Source: GWE2-51-13 sp942492825
GTDB taxonomy: Bacteria > Bacillota_I > Bacilli_A > Erysipelotrichales > Erysipelotrichaceae
Assembly: GCA_942492825.1 (NCBI GenBank)
Contig: OW818635.1
Coordinates: 1,550,001 to 1,614,000, forward strand
Length of the DNA: 64,000 nt
Direction of reading: 5' to 3'
Shown: positions 1 to 9,276 of the stretch, piece after piece
How the letters are laid out: each line of letters starts with the position of its first letter
How positions within the stretch are numbered: the stretch's first letter is position 1
Made by a program: the position numbers and the translations under genes
The notes under the pieces: generated by a model
Database searches by the model: none
Seen by the model: only the letters and a program-made list of their open reading frames with translations
Told to the model about the DNA's origin: nothing

Positions 1-45
1 ATACACCGGTTTCCGAACTCTACAACTTATTCATCGATTAGTCAT

Positions 46-69
46 AGCGGTCTACGGACCGCTTTTTTA
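46..69 (+). terminator. Intrinsic terminator of an upstream gene outside the window
   Basis: A 7-bp stem (AGCGGTC/GACCGCT) closes a TACG tetraloop and is followed by a run of T. The gene it ends lies left of the window. Confidence 0.75.
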
Positions 70-108
70 GTCTTGAATTTACATATTCAATAAGATTAAT
101 AGCATAAC

Positions 109-136
109 TTGACGCTACTGATACCAGGAATATAAT
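109..136 (+). promoter_or_regulatory. Sigma-A-type promoter for the zinc-ribbon membrane protein
   Basis: TTGACG and TATAAT are separated by 16 bp. The predicted transcript would start near 143, about 65 bases ahead of the gene. Confidence 0.55.
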
Positions 137-209
137 CTGTGTAGATGAGGAGTGTAGAATGCTTTTGTATCGATAATCGTGCAGACTCCATAAAAGCGAG
201 GTGAACGAC

Positions 210-734
210 ATGGGATCTACGATTTATTCTCAAAAGGTGAAGCACCCGGTTTATGTTACGTATACCTGTGAACACTGTGGACAAGTGAATACATTCTCCC
301 AAGAAATCGTCGGTAATGCCAGTGCGGAAGTGCGATTTGGAACCAGTAATAAATACGCAAACGCCAAAGTAAGTAAACTTGGCGCAAAAGCGCAAGGGGA
401 TCTTGAACGTCAAGTCCACAAGGCTCAAATCGATACCGAAAGGAAGAATTTCGCGTGGCTTAAGGTCCAAAAATGCTCAGTATGCAAATATCCCCAATCT
501 TGGCAGAAGGGTGGTTTATGGAGAAAGACCATTCTATTCTTTATTCTCGATTTCTTTTATCTTCTTGTTTTCTTTTCTTGGGCGACAGGTTCGTCAGCCG
601 AATCAAAGACACCCGGAACATGGATTGGATTTATCATCGTCGGAATCGTATTGTCTCTGCCGATCGTAAGTTTGGTTCTAAATTTACGAAAGATCGAAAA
701 AACTAAGAATAGCGAGCCGATTGTCATCATTTAA
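210..734 (+). CDS. Zinc-ribbon membrane protein of unknown function
   Basis: A 174-residue protein with two CxxC pairs in its N-terminal half (CEHC and CSVC), which would form one zinc ribbon. Two hydrophobic segments near the C-terminus are likely transmembrane helices, and the tail is basic. The ATG at 210 is preferred over an in-frame GTG at 201 because GCGAGGTG lies seven bases before it. The stretch between the Cys pairs is charged and looks cytoplasmic. No catalytic motif is visible and I do not recognise the family. It stands alone behind its own promoter. No function can be assigned; a metal-binding anchor or regulatory membrane protein is possible. Confidence 0.75.
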   Translation: MGSTIYSQKVKHPVYVTYTCEHCGQVNTFSQEIVGNASAEVRFGTSNKYANAKVSKLGAKAQGDLERQVHKAQIDTERKNFAWLKVQKCSVCKYPQSWQKGGLWRKTILFFILDFFYLLVFFSWATGSSAESKTPGTWIGFIIVGIVLSLPIVSLVLNLRKIEKTKNSEPIVII

Positions 735-966
735 TTTGGTTGTTCACCAAGATACAACAATTCTACGTCAACAAGGCGGCTATTTTAGGTGTGGTGAAAT
801 GAATCTCAAATTCAAACTTAGCTGTCCATAAGTCAAAATCCGAATTACTTTTCTTTCGTACTGTTTGTTGTTTTGACGCAAAAGGGTAAAGAAAATTAAC
901 GATTTGCATGACAAACCATGTGAACCCTGTTATTATAGGTACATTCTATTCAAAGGAGCTGCACCT

Positions 967-1212
967 ATGAACATGATTGGATATATCGCGGCGGCATTGA
1001 CGACATTCTCGTTTCTACCGCAAGCTTTACAAGTAATCAAGACGAAAGATACCAGTAGCATCAACCTGACGATGTACCTGATGTTTGTGGTCGGTGTGTT
1101 CTGTTGGACCGCCTATGGCATCTATAAACTAGACGCCGCCCTGATCGCATCCAACACCGTCACCGCGGTCTTCTCCAGCATCGTGCTGGCGTACAAGTTG
1201 AGATACAAATAA
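967..1212 (+). CDS. SemiSWEET-type sugar transporter (PQ-loop protein)
   Basis: An 81-residue protein with three hydrophobic helices and the PQ-loop signature FLPQALQVIKTKDTSS in the first helix-loop. This is the normal size of bacterial SemiSWEETs, which dimerise to form a facilitative sugar pore in the cytoplasmic membrane. The ATG at 967 follows AAAGGAGCTG at good spacing; an upstream in-frame start at 904 has no ribosome binding site. The next gene starts one base after its stop, so the two are probably co-transcribed. The substrate cannot be read from the sequence. Confidence 0.85.
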   Translation: MNMIGYIAAALTTFSFLPQALQVIKTKDTSSINLTMYLMFVVGVFCWTAYGIYKLDAALIASNTVTAVFSSIVLAYKLRYK

Positions 1213-1213
1213 C

Positions 1214-1561
1214 ATGGAACATTTACATAACATGATTCTCGATTACGAGAAAGAATTCTTCGATCCGTCATTCTGTGAAAACACGCAAGCACTCGCTGAG
1301 CGTTTAGATACCAATTACCTTGAATATGCGCAAACCGGTACGATCTATCATCGCGACGAAACCATCGATCATCTAAGTCAAGTTAAGAAACAACTCGTCA
1401 AAATCCACGATTTTCACTTGGAAATGTTATGTAAGTGCTGTTGTATCGCACACTACCGTAGCGAAAACAACGGTAAACAGGCGTTACGTACGTCGATCTG
1501 GGTCGAAATCGACCAACAATGGAAATTGAAATTCCACCAAGGAACCCCGGTGACCCTTTAA
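1214..1561 (+). CDS. NTF2/SnoaL-like protein (DUF4440-type fold)
   Basis: A 115-residue protein that reads like a small cone-shaped NTF2/SnoaL fold: an N-terminal helix with acidic residues, then beta strands ending in a WxxEIDQQWKLKFHQGTP-like pattern typical of DUF4440-type proteins. Members often bind small ligands or act as stress-related accessory proteins, and no active site can be named here. It follows the SemiSWEET gene by one base. Three consecutive Cys residues (CKCCC) in the middle are unusual. Its stop codon lies in the loop of a predicted terminator hairpin. Confidence 0.6.
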   Translation: MEHLHNMILDYEKEFFDPSFCENTQALAERLDTNYLEYAQTGTIYHRDETIDHLSQVKKQLVKIHDFHLEMLCKCCCIAHYRSENNGKQALRTSIWVEIDQQWKLKFHQGTPVTL

Positions 1562-1579
1562 TAGGGCATCGGCTTTTTT
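1547..1579 (+). terminator. Intrinsic terminator overlapping the stop of the NTF2-like gene
   Basis: The left arm 1547-1556 pairs with 1564-1572 (nine pairs, one bulge and one G-U), followed by six T. The stop codon at 1559-1561 lies in the loop. Confidence 0.6.
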
Positions 1580-1596
1580 CTATACGGAGGTAAACC

Positions 1597-2295
1597 ATGA
1601 AAACAATCGGACTGATCGGCGGAATGAGTTGGGAAAGCACGGTACCTTACTACGCGATCCTCAATCAAGAAATCAAAAACTTCTATGGTGGCTATGCCAG
1701 TGCCAAAATCATCTTGTACAGTGTCGACTTCAGCGAGATCGAAGCCGCACAAACCCGTGGGGATTGGGAAGCCATGGGAAACACATTGGGCAACATCGCG
1801 CTTACCTTACAAAATGCCGGTGCAGACGCGATCGTGCTTTGCACCAACACGATGCATAAGGTCTCTGACAAGATCCAATCCATGATTACGATCCCCTTTA
1901 TTCATATCGCGGATGCGGTTGCGGAAGAAGTCAAACGGTTTGGATTCACCAATGTCGCGTTATTGGGAACGATGTATACGATGACCCAAGATTTCTATGT
2001 GGATCGATTGAAATCGCATGGGTTAAATGTGTTGTTACCGAAACATTCCGACATGGAAATCATCCATTCGGTTATCTTTGATGAGTTGGTACTCGGGATC
2101 ATCCGTGAAGAATCACGAAAAGAATATCGAAGGATCATTTCTGATTTGGTCGCAAATGGAGCGCAAGGAATTATCTTAGGATGTACGGAAATTGGATTGT
2201 TGGTGAAAGCCGAGGATGCGAGCGTCCCGCTTTTCGATACGGTGAAGATCCATGCCTTACAATCGGCACGCTTTATGACAGAGTCCGATTTATGA
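1597..2295 (+). CDS. Aspartate/glutamate racemase family protein
   Basis: A 232-residue, full-length member of the Asp/Glu/hydantoin racemase superfamily, closest to the RacX/YgeA type. The N-terminus (MKTIGLIGGMSWEST) and both catalytic Cys motifs are intact: LCTNT with Cys82 and LGCTEI with Cys196. Members interconvert L- and D-amino acids without cofactor through the two Cys residues. The ribosome binding site is GGAGG. It overlaps the GrpB gene by ATGA, so the pair is translationally coupled. The amino-acid substrate is not clear. Confidence 0.9.
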   Translation: MKTIGLIGGMSWESTVPYYAILNQEIKNFYGGYASAKIILYSVDFSEIEAAQTRGDWEAMGNTLGNIALTLQNAGADAIVLCTNTMHKVSDKIQSMITIPFIHIADAVAEEVKRFGFTNVALLGTMYTMTQDFYVDRLKSHGLNVLLPKHSDMEIIHSVIFDELVLGIIREESRKEYRRIISDLVANGAQGIILGCTEIGLLVKAEDASVPLFDTVKIHALQSARFMTESDL

Positions 2296-2819
2296 TTGGA
2301 CTACCGGATAAAAAAGTAGTACTCGCACCTTATGACGAAGATTGGTCCGTCGAAGCCCAACGCATCATCAGTAAACTTTATGAGGTACTAAAAGAGGATG
2401 TCGTCGATGCACAACCGATGGGAAGTACCGCAATCAAAGGGATTGTCGCAAAACCTTTGATCGATATCGCATTGGGTGTTCATTCCTTACATGATGTCAA
2501 AACCAAACTCGATCTACTTCTAGCCAACGGTTTCATTTTTCGTCCACGCACCGAAACAAAAGACCATCTGTTATTTGCGGTTCGAGATCCGCTTCGTCAA
2601 ATCGACACCCATTATATTCACGCCGTCGTCTTTGACAGTATCGAGTGGCGCGAATATCTCTACTTTCGTGATACCCTCAATCAAGATGAATCCCTTCGAA
2701 AAGAATATGAACGGCTCAAAATAAATTTGGCGCAACAGTTTTCGGAAGATCGTACGTCGTATACGCAAGGGAAGAGCGAATTTATCCGTCGTGTTTTGGA
2801 TAAAATGGATCCGAAATAA
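2292..2819 (+). CDS. GrpB family protein (UPF0157, nucleotidyltransferase-like)
   Basis: A 175-residue protein with the family signature GSTAIKGIVAKPLIDI near residue 50, matching the GSTxxxGxxxKPxIDI of GrpB/UPF0157. The fold is nucleotidyltransferase-like and the second Asp-containing strand follows the signature. Biochemical function is unknown for most members. The ATG at 2292 overlaps the racemase stop; a longer frame from 2181 would run inside the racemase gene and is rejected. Confidence 0.85.
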   Translation: MIGLPDKKVVLAPYDEDWSVEAQRIISKLYEVLKEDVVDAQPMGSTAIKGIVAKPLIDIALGVHSLHDVKTKLDLLLANGFIFRPRTETKDHLLFAVRDPLRQIDTHYIHAVVFDSIEWREYLYFRDTLNQDESLRKEYERLKINLAQQFSEDRTSYTQGKSEFIRRVLDKMDPK

Positions 2820-2827
2820 ATCGCTTC

Positions 2828-2856
2828 TTGCATCGTTCCCACATTGCTTTTACAAT
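2828..2856 (+). promoter_or_regulatory. Promoter of the MATE transporter gene
   Basis: TTGCAT and TACAAT are 17 bp apart, in the 72-base gap before the MATE gene. Confidence 0.5.
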
Positions 2857-2891
2857 ATTCTCAACGCCCATAAAATAGTTAGGAATTCAAC

Positions 2892-4310
2892 ATGAAACCA
2901 ACCTCTCCATCAAATCTAAATACATCCATGCACGGCACACGTGAGTCTGCGATTTTCACCACCTTATCAGTACCGAAAGCAGTTATGGCTTTGGTGGTCC
3001 CGACGGTCATCAGTCAAATCATCATGGTAGTCTATAATCTCGCGGATACTTACTTCGTTGGGCAAACCAACAATGCTTCGATGGTGGCCGCATTAAGCGT
3101 AACCATGCCGGTTTTCGTCATCATGGCGGCTGTCGCGAATCTTTTCGGAATCGGCGGTGTCAGCTTGATTTCGCGTAGCCTTGGGGAAGGCAAATACGAA
3201 AAAGCGCGCCATACGTTCGCGTTTGTTTTTTGGGGGAGTATCATAGCCGCTTTCCTCTATGCAATGTTTATTTGGATCTTTCATCGTCCAATCATCGAAC
3301 TCGTCGGCGGTACGGAAGACACGTTTGAATACATTCGTCAATATATGATGTGGACGATGGTAATCGGAGCGATCCCGACCATCTTGAATAATGTTTTTGG
3401 TCATTTGATCCGTTCGGTCGGCGCATCCCGTCAAGCCAGCTTCGGGATGTCGTTGGGTGGGCTTCTCAATCTTGTGCTCGATCCTTTGTTTATGTTTGTA
3501 CTCTTACCGAAAGGCAACGAAGTCGTGGGGGCTGCGATCGCCACGATGTTGTCGAATGTGGTCGCTACGGCCTATTTCTTCATCTTTGTTCTACGGAATC
3601 AGGAGAAATTCCCGATCTTCTCCTTAAGTCCGCGTGATGTTTCGGTAAAAGACGGAATCGCGTCGGAAGTCATTGCGATCGGCTTGCCCGCAGCCTTGGG
3701 AACCTTATTGGCTATGATTTCGAATATATTCGGAAACGTGCTCGTTGTCGGATATGGTACGACCGCTGTCGCCGGCATGGGAATCGCGAAACGAATCGGC
3801 ATGATTTCATTCAATATTACAATGGGATTGACGCAAGGAGTTTTGCCTTTGCTTGGATTTAGTTATGCTGCAAAGAACTTCAAACGTATGAATGACGCGA
3901 TCAAGTTCACGGCAGCTCTTTCTTTGATCTTCTCGATCGTTTGTTTGATCGGATTTCAACTCTTCAGTACACAACTTGTAACCCTCTTCATTAAGGATAG
4001 TGCCACGGTAGCTTACGGAAATGACTTCTTGAAGATTCTCTCGATCGACATACCCTTAAGCGCCTTATGTTACTTGATCACCGCGATCTTCCAAGCGACA
4101 GGTCAAAAAATGTATTCCTTCGTCATTACGATCTTACGTAAAGGGATCGTGGATATTCCCTTGATGTTTCTTCTGCGGGAACTCTATTTATCCAACGGAG
4201 TCATGGCAGCGACCCCGGTGGCCGATACGATCGTCACCGTGCTTGCGATTGTATTGCTTGTTCGATTCCTAAATCGTTATACACATCCCAAACTTTTGCC
4301 AAGTCAATAA
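2892..4310 (+). CDS. MATE family multidrug/sodium efflux transporter
   Basis: A 472-residue protein with about twelve hydrophobic segments in two similar halves, the usual size and topology of MATE (MatE, NorM/DinF-like) exporters. The N-terminal half carries the typical helix-1 region VPTVISQIIMVVYNLADTYF, and the second half begins near EVIAIGLPAALG, the matching position of the internal repeat. Members export cationic drugs or metabolites in exchange for sodium or protons. The ribosome binding site is a modest AGGAAT. It has its own promoter and no partner regulator nearby. Substrate not predictable. Confidence 0.93.
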   Translation: MKPTSPSNLNTSMHGTRESAIFTTLSVPKAVMALVVPTVISQIIMVVYNLADTYFVGQTNNASMVAALSVTMPVFVIMAAVANLFGIGGVSLISRSLGEGKYEKARHTFAFVFWGSIIAAFLYAMFIWIFHRPIIELVGGTEDTFEYIRQYMMWTMVIGAIPTILNNVFGHLIRSVGASRQASFGMSLGGLLNLVLDPLFMFVLLPKGNEVVGAAIATMLSNVVATAYFFIFVLRNQEKFPIFSLSPRDVSVKDGIASEVIAIGLPAALGTLLAMISNIFGNVLVVGYGTTAVAGMGIAKRIGMISFNITMGLTQGVLPLLGFSYAAKNFKRMNDAIKFTAALSLIFSIVCLIGFQLFSTQLVTLFIKDSATVAYGNDFLKILSIDIPLSALCYLITAIFQATGQKMYSFVITILRKGIVDIPLMFLLRELYLSNGVMAATPVADTIVTVLAIVLLVRFLNRYTHPKLLPSQ

Positions 4311-4357
4311 ATCGAAACCTTACGTTACTTAATTTTACTGAAATTTTCTAAATTTTA

Positions 4358-4388
4358 TTGACCTGGAGTGCACTTCAAGGCGTACAGT
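4358..4388 (+). promoter_or_regulatory. MerR-type promoter with 19-bp spacer and dyad
   Basis: TTGACC (4358-4363) and TACAGT (4383-4388) are separated by 19 bp, longer than the sigma-A optimum. An imperfect dyad centred on GTGCAC fills the spacer (ACCTGGA-GTGCAC-TTCAAGG). This geometry is characteristic of promoters activated by MerR-family regulators. No MerR gene is in the window. Confidence 0.6.
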
Positions 4389-4428
4389 AGTAAAGGGAAG
4401 TAGGAATCAAATATCCCTTGGAGGAACA

Positions 4429-5289
4429 ATGCAAAACGTATACATCACAAAAGCAATCAATTCGGAAGCATTATTGAAGATGTTGGAAATATTGGATCGA
4501 AAACCGATAGGGAAAGTCGCCGTCAAGATCTCAAGCGGCGAACCCGGCGGACATAATTTCTTAACCCCGACCCTTATTCAACCGCTCGCAGATAAGGTAC
4601 AAGGCACGATCGTCGAATGCAATACGGCGTATGGCGGAGGCCGTGCAGATACGGCTTCGCATAAAAACGTTATGAAAGAACATGGATTCTCGGACATCGC
4701 ACCGATCGATATCATGGACGAAGAAGGGGAAGTCGCGTTACTGATTCAGGGCGGAAAACATCTCAACGAGGATATCGTGGGATCGCATTTCGTAAATTAT
4801 GACTTCTATATCAATCTCGCACACTTCAAAGGACATGCGATGGGAGGATTCGGTGGTGTCATCAAAAACATGTCGATCGGTATCGCTTCGTCCAAAGGGA
4901 AAAGCTTGATCCATTCGGCAGGAAAAGAAACCACAGGCTTCGGACTCAACACCCCGCAGAACGATTTCCTGTAATCGATGGCTGAAGCTGCCAAAGCGGT
5001 CGCGGATGCATTGACCGACAAGATCGTTTATATCAACGTTATGAACAACCTATCGGTGGATTGCGATTGCGACAACGATCCCGAACCTCCGACGATGAAC
5101 GACATCGGAATTCTAGCTTCGTTGGATCCGGTCGCACTCGATCAAGCTTGCGTTGATTTGGTCTATGCGGCCACTGACGGGAAGGATCTGATTGAACGTA
5201 TGGAATCCCGCAACGGAATTCATACCTTGGTGCATGCGGAAGCGATCGGTCTTGGGATGCGGACATATAAACTGATTTCGATTGATTAA
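4429..5289 (+). pseudogene. DUF362-domain protein, interrupted by an in-frame TAA
   Basis: Two frames, 4429-4971 and 4975-5289, are in the same reading frame and separated only by a TAA at 4972-4974. Together they read as one DUF362 protein of about 286 residues. The first part carries KISSGEPGGHNF, ECNTAYGGGR and FKGHAMGGFGG; the second continues with MAEAAKAVAD, NNLSVDCDCD and SLDPVALDQACVDLVY. From memory of relatives, a Glu is usual where the stop falls (FLESMAEAAK), so one GAA to TAA change would explain it. The second part has no ribosome binding site for its ATG at 4978. DUF362 proteins are often linked to iron-sulfur or redox functions; the DCDCD cluster could bind metal. The gene has a good GGAGGAAC ribosome binding site. 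It could be a recent pseudogene, a sequencing error or a readthrough product. Confidence 0.85.
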
Positions 5290-5310
5290 CCTACTCATCT
5301 AGAAAACTAA

Positions 5311-5346
5311 AAACACGAACCAAGGTAAAATTGGTTCGTGTTTTTT
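5311..5346. terminator. Bidirectional intrinsic terminator
   Basis: A perfect 13-bp stem (5311-5323 with 5331-5343) has A-rich and T-rich flanks on opposite sides. It sits between the convergent DUF362 and HAD genes. Confidence 0.85.
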
Positions 5347-5383
5347 ACTGTTTCTGTTTTTAGAGTAAGCGTTTGTCTAACTT

Positions 5384-5989
5384 TTACAATTCAACTCCCA
5401 AATCAAGCAATGCTTCTTTTGCCTGCGTGACACTCTTGAATTGAATCCCACGGATTCCAACCGCACAGGCTGCCGAGATGTTCTCATAGAGATCATCCAT
5501 GAAGACCGTCTCTTTTGGATCCAAACCATATGTATCCAGTAAGTAATAATAGATTTCAGGCATCGGTTTGACAAGTTTGATCCGATACGAGATCACCGTG
5601 CCATGCGCTTGGTGTAAGAGCGGTGTCGACTCCCACATTTCATTAAATCCCTGTTGGGGATAGTTGGATAAGATATAGACCTGAAATCCTTGGTCGACGC
5701 AAGCTTGGAAAAGTCGAGAAGATTCGTCGATCAACTTCGGCATATCGACCCAATGTTGCATCAAATAACGAATTTCTTCTTCATAATGCGGAGCTTGGTT
5801 TAAATAGACTTGGGTATGGTCTTCGATCGAGATGAGTCCTTGGTCGGCCAAACGCCATGTCGGACTGTCGAATATCAAGGCTTTCAAATCGCGGACACGC
5901 GTTTCATCATATCCAAGCTCACGTAGAAATCCGATCGGATCATAGCGCAGTAAGACATTCCCTAAGTCGAAAACGATGTTCTTGATCAT
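5384..5989 (-). CDS. HAD-superfamily subfamily IA hydrolase (YihX-like)
   Basis: A 201-residue HAD phosphatase. Motif I is FDLGNVL, so the second Asp of the usual DxD is replaced as in YihX-type enzymes. Motif II is the Ser in YILSNYP, motif III the Lys in VKPMPEIY, and motif IV is FMDDLYEN. YihX-type enzymes hydrolyse sugar phosphates such as glucose-1-phosphate; the substrate here is unknown. Its ATG overlaps the addA stop by ATGA, making it the third gene of the addB-addA transcription unit. A role in DNA repair is not implied by the family. Confidence 0.85.
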   Translation of the reverse strand: MIKNIVFDLGNVLLRYDPIGFLRELGYDETRVRDLKALIFDSPTWRLADQGLISIEDHTQVYLNQAPHYEEEIRYLMQHWVDMPKLIDESSRLFQACVDQGFQVYILSNYPQQGFNEMWESTPLLHQAHGTVISYRIKLVKPMPEIYYYLLDTYGLDPKETVFMDDLYENISAACAVGIRGIQFKSVTQAKEALLDLGVEL

Positions 5990-8900
5990 ATTACATTTAC
6001 CTCAATGAGTTCTTTCAGATTGAAACTATACAGATACGTGGAAATTTTCTTCGTCGGGAATGCCAAGGTCAACGCTTCACGATAGAGAGAGAGTTGATCG
6101 CGATAACGCAAGGTTAAGGTTTCCTTATCCACACCGCGATCGGTCTTGAAGTCGACCAATTGTACTTGTTGATCATGGATGACCAAGAAGTCGATGATCC
6201 CGTTGATCATGCGTCCGTGATCCAGCACCGCAAACGGATATTCCTTCTCGATCGTACCACGTAAGGCGTTTTGGTAAAACGGAGTCGTACTAAACGCAAG
6301 GATCGATTCGATTTCATCCGAACTACATTCCGGATCGATGGATCGTATCAATTCTTCTGACCAATCCATGGACGGAAGTTGCTCCAACAACTTATGTAAT
6401 CTTGTACCGCGTTGTTTGCCATCCAACGTATCACGGAACCGTAAGTTGAAATCACGTGCGAATCGAGCTTCCGTACTTGACGGCGTTAAGACGGTTTCTT
6501 CCGGATGTTCGATATCCAGTCCAACAAATCGTTCTGAAACCAACACTTCACTGGGACCTCGTAACTCACCAAGTTCACCGTCCACAAGGAAGTGTCGATA
6601 GAGCGGGTTTGCATCTTCGTTCGCGATCGCCCGCAACCATCCCGAATATCCGACCATTCCGAATACCGTGGAGCGAGTTAACGATGTCGGAATCTTCTTC
6701 AAATCGACGTCGACCACCACCAACAGATTCTGAGGACGAGTCAAGGCGACATACAGAATCCGCATTTCCTCTTCCATCTCTTCTTGGATCGCTTTGGCTT
6801 GTAAGGCTAAGCGGATCGGATTGGTGCGTTGATAACGTTCCGGAAACCACAGGGTATTGAGTCCGATCCCCAACTCCGAATCGGTCATCATCGTGTTGGT
6901 TAAATCCAACACCGAATGTCGCTTGGTGGACCAGAAGTAAACGACTGGAAATTGTAAACCTTTGGATTGATGGATCGTCATGACACGCACGACATCCACA
7001 TCGTCGGAAATCGGCGTCGCTTCCGAACTCTTCGCATCCGAAATTTCATCGATAAAGTCCAAGAAACGCGGTAAACTCATCGATTTCGATTCCGCCAACA
7101 GAGCTTTCTCGTAAAACAGATCCAGATTCGTACGTTGCGAATGCGTACATGAAGTTTGGTAGTAATCATTGAAGTTCATGACATAAGGGATAAAGTCATG
7201 TAAAGGCATCGTTAAACTCAATCGTCGGATTTCTAGTAATGTCGATTCGATTTCCGGATATTCGCGCTTCAACACATCATGCAAGGACTCGCCACGCTGC
7301 TTGTTTAACTTTAACCGAGCGATGTCTTCCTGATCCATATTGAAGAAGGGTGACAGAAGCACTCCGACCCAATGCATGTCTTCGCTCGGATCGACGCACA
7401 AGTTCAACATCATCAATAGATCTTGTACGCTATCCGCATTATAGAAACCGGACTGTACGTCGATCAAGGCGGGAATCCCGGCTTCTTCGAAGGCTTCTTT
7501 CAAGTAGGATTTGATACGATGAGAACGAACCAGAATCACGAAGTCTCGCCATTTCGTAAACGTACCTTCAGCTTTGCGTCGCAAGATATCTGCTGCGATA
7601 TGACGCGCTTTTAGAACAGAGTCACCTGAACTTTCATCTACGATAGCCACGAAGTCGCTCTTGGTTTCCGAGTTCGATTCCTCGATGACTTTAAGGATTT
7701 CTTCCTCGGCATCTTCCTGAAGATTGTCTTCCGATTCCGATGTCGATCCGGGATCCGGATCTTTTCTCACCCAATGGAACTCGACTGGCATTCCGCCGTT
7801 CTGTCGATCTGTTCCGATACTGACATTGTCGTTTTTTGAATATGAACTACGCAATCCCGAAACATTCATCAACTTCCCGAAAATCAGATTATTGAACTCG
7901 ACAATCGATTGCGAAGAGCGGTAGTTGTTGGGGAGATAGAGGACAAGATCTTGATCGGGTTTCTGATCTTCGATCAAACCTTGCATCAGTTGTGGTTTCG
8001 CGTTACGGAAACGGTAGATCGATTGTTTTATATCACCGACCCGAAATACGTTGTTTCCTCGCGCCATCAGTTCAACGATGGTGTTTTGGACATCATTGGA
8101 ATCTTGGAACTCGTCGACCAAGATTTCCTTGAATCGGTTACGATAGGCATCCGCGACATCGAACTCCGGATGACGAAGGATCTGAAGGGCGAAATGTTCC
8201 ATATCATCGAAATCGATACTGTCATTTTCCTCTTTGATCCGGGCAAAGGCCTGAATGTATTCTTTCGTTAGGTCACCCAGGCAAGACAGACGATCCGCCA
8301 AGGTATTGAGATCCGCCACAAAACGATCTTCCGTATAACAGACCTTGCATACATCAGTCAGTTTTTTCTTGTAGGTCGCCCGACATTCCGTGTATTCCTT
8401 GATTTTACTGCTGGCGATCGGGAAATGTTGGACCAGGCGAAAGAAAAGTTCCCGCATCCGTCGGTAATCACGTTGTTGGATAGCTTGAAAGATTAGGGTC
8501 AATTGGGTTTCGGAGGAAGCGAATTGCATTTCTCCCTGGGCTTGTTTTTTCTCGGGGAAATCCGCCAGTTCGCGCATTTCTGTAAGTAAGTTTCTTAAAT
8601 CTTCAGCGACATATTGAAATGAGAGGAAAAAGTAGAACGCCAAATCATCGCGTAGATGAAGTAAACTTCCGTTGATGCGATATGCATCGACACTTTCATT
8701 AAGCCAAGTTTCCGGATCGCTTTTGGAACCCATGACTTTCGCCAAGGCATCGATTGCGGCAGCAACGTTCGCATCACTCTCGGGACGTGCGGAGAAATGA
8801 TCGAGCAGTTCAATGTAGCCTGACGGAGGATTCGCATATGCCTTATCCAACACAAAGCGCATGGCTTCTTGCTTATAGAGAGCGGCCGTGCCTTCATCCA

Positions 8901-9276
8901 GGATATTACCGGCGCGTTTCGGATCCAATCGAAGCACAAACGAGTAATCCCGAATAACCGTCAAACAAAACGAGTGGATCGTCGAAATGTTGGCGCCGGG
9001 CAGTTTGGTAATCTGATCATAAAGGAAAGGATCTCCGGTGTTCTTATATTCTTCGTTCAGTTTCTGCGCAAGTCGACGTTTCATTTCACCGGCGGCGGCT
9101 TCGGTAAACGTCATCGCCAATATTTCATCGACACTGACATGATCTTGACGGATCCGTTTCATCAACCGATCGATCAAAACCGTGGTCTTACCGGCTCCGG
9201 CCGAGGCACTGACCAAGATGTTCTTATCGACCGTATGGATCGCAAGCGCTTGTTGGGGGCTATGTGTATTACTCAT
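5986..9276 (-). CDS. addA: AddA/RexA helicase-nuclease subunit A
   Basis: A 1096-residue UvrD-like SF1 helicase with a C-terminal RecB-type nuclease. Walker A is SASAGAGKTT at residues 23-32. Further helicase motifs are VDEFQDSN, GDIKQSIYRFR, VMTIHQSKGLQFP and YVALTRPQN. The nuclease motif VDFKTDRG lies close to the C-terminus. With AddB it forms the complex that resects double-strand breaks to Chi and loads RecA. Length is slightly below the roughly 1200 of Bacillus AddA. Its ATG overlaps the addB stop by eight bases. The order addB-addA is the standard Bacillota arrangement. Confidence 0.95.
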   Translation of the reverse strand: MSNTHSPQQALAIHTVDKNILVSASAGAGKTTVLIDRLMKRIRQDHVSVDEILAMTFTEAAAGEMKRRLAQKLNEEYKNTGDPFLYDQITKLPGANISTIHSFCLTVIRDYSFVLRLDPKRAGNILDEGTAALYKQEAMRFVLDKAYANPPSGYIELLDHFSARPESDANVAAAIDALAKVMGSKSDPETWLNESVDAYRINGSLLHLRDDLAFYFFLSFQYVAEDLRNLLTEMRELADFPEKKQAQGEMQFASSETQLTLIFQAIQQRDYRRMRELFFRLVQHFPIASSKIKEYTECRATYKKKLTDVCKVCYTEDRFVADLNTLADRLSCLGDLTKEYIQAFARIKEENDSIDFDDMEHFALQILRHPEFDVADAYRNRFKEILVDEFQDSNDVQNTIVELMARGNNVFRVGDIKQSIYRFRNAKPQLMQGLIEDQKPDQDLVLYLPNNYRSSQSIVEFNNLIFGKLMNVSGLRSSYSKNDNVSIGTDRQNGGMPVEFHWVRKDPDPGSTSESEDNLQEDAEEEILKVIEESNSETKSDFVAIVDESSGDSVLKARHIAADILRRKAEGTFTKWRDFVILVRSHRIKSYLKEAFEEAGIPALIDVQSGFYNADSVQDLLMMLNLCVDPSEDMHWVGVLLSPFFNMDQEDIARLKLNKQRGESLHDVLKREYPEIESTLLEIRRLSLTMPLHDFIPYVMNFNDYYQTSCTHSQRTNLDLFYEKALLAESKSMSLPRFLDFIDEISDAKSSEATPISDDVDVVRVMTIHQSKGLQFPVVYFWSTKRHSVLDLTNTMMTDSELGIGLNTLWFPERYQRTNPIRLALQAKAIQEEMEEEMRILYVALTRPQNLLVVVDVDLKKIPTSLTRSTVFGMVGYSGWLRAIANEDANPLYRHFLVDGELGELRGPSEVLVSERFVGLDIEHPEETVLTPSSTEARFARDFNLRFRDTLDGKQRGTRLHKLLEQLPSMDWSEELIRSIDPECSSDEIESILAFSTTPFYQNALRGTIEKEYPFAVLDHGRMINGIIDFLVIHDQQVQLVDFKTDRGVDKETLTLRYRDQLSLYREALTLAFPTKKISTYLYSFNLKELIEVNVI

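Noticed and set aside
4972..4974. TAA as a recoded sense codon
   Set aside because: TAA ends many intact genes in the window, and no known recoding element follows.
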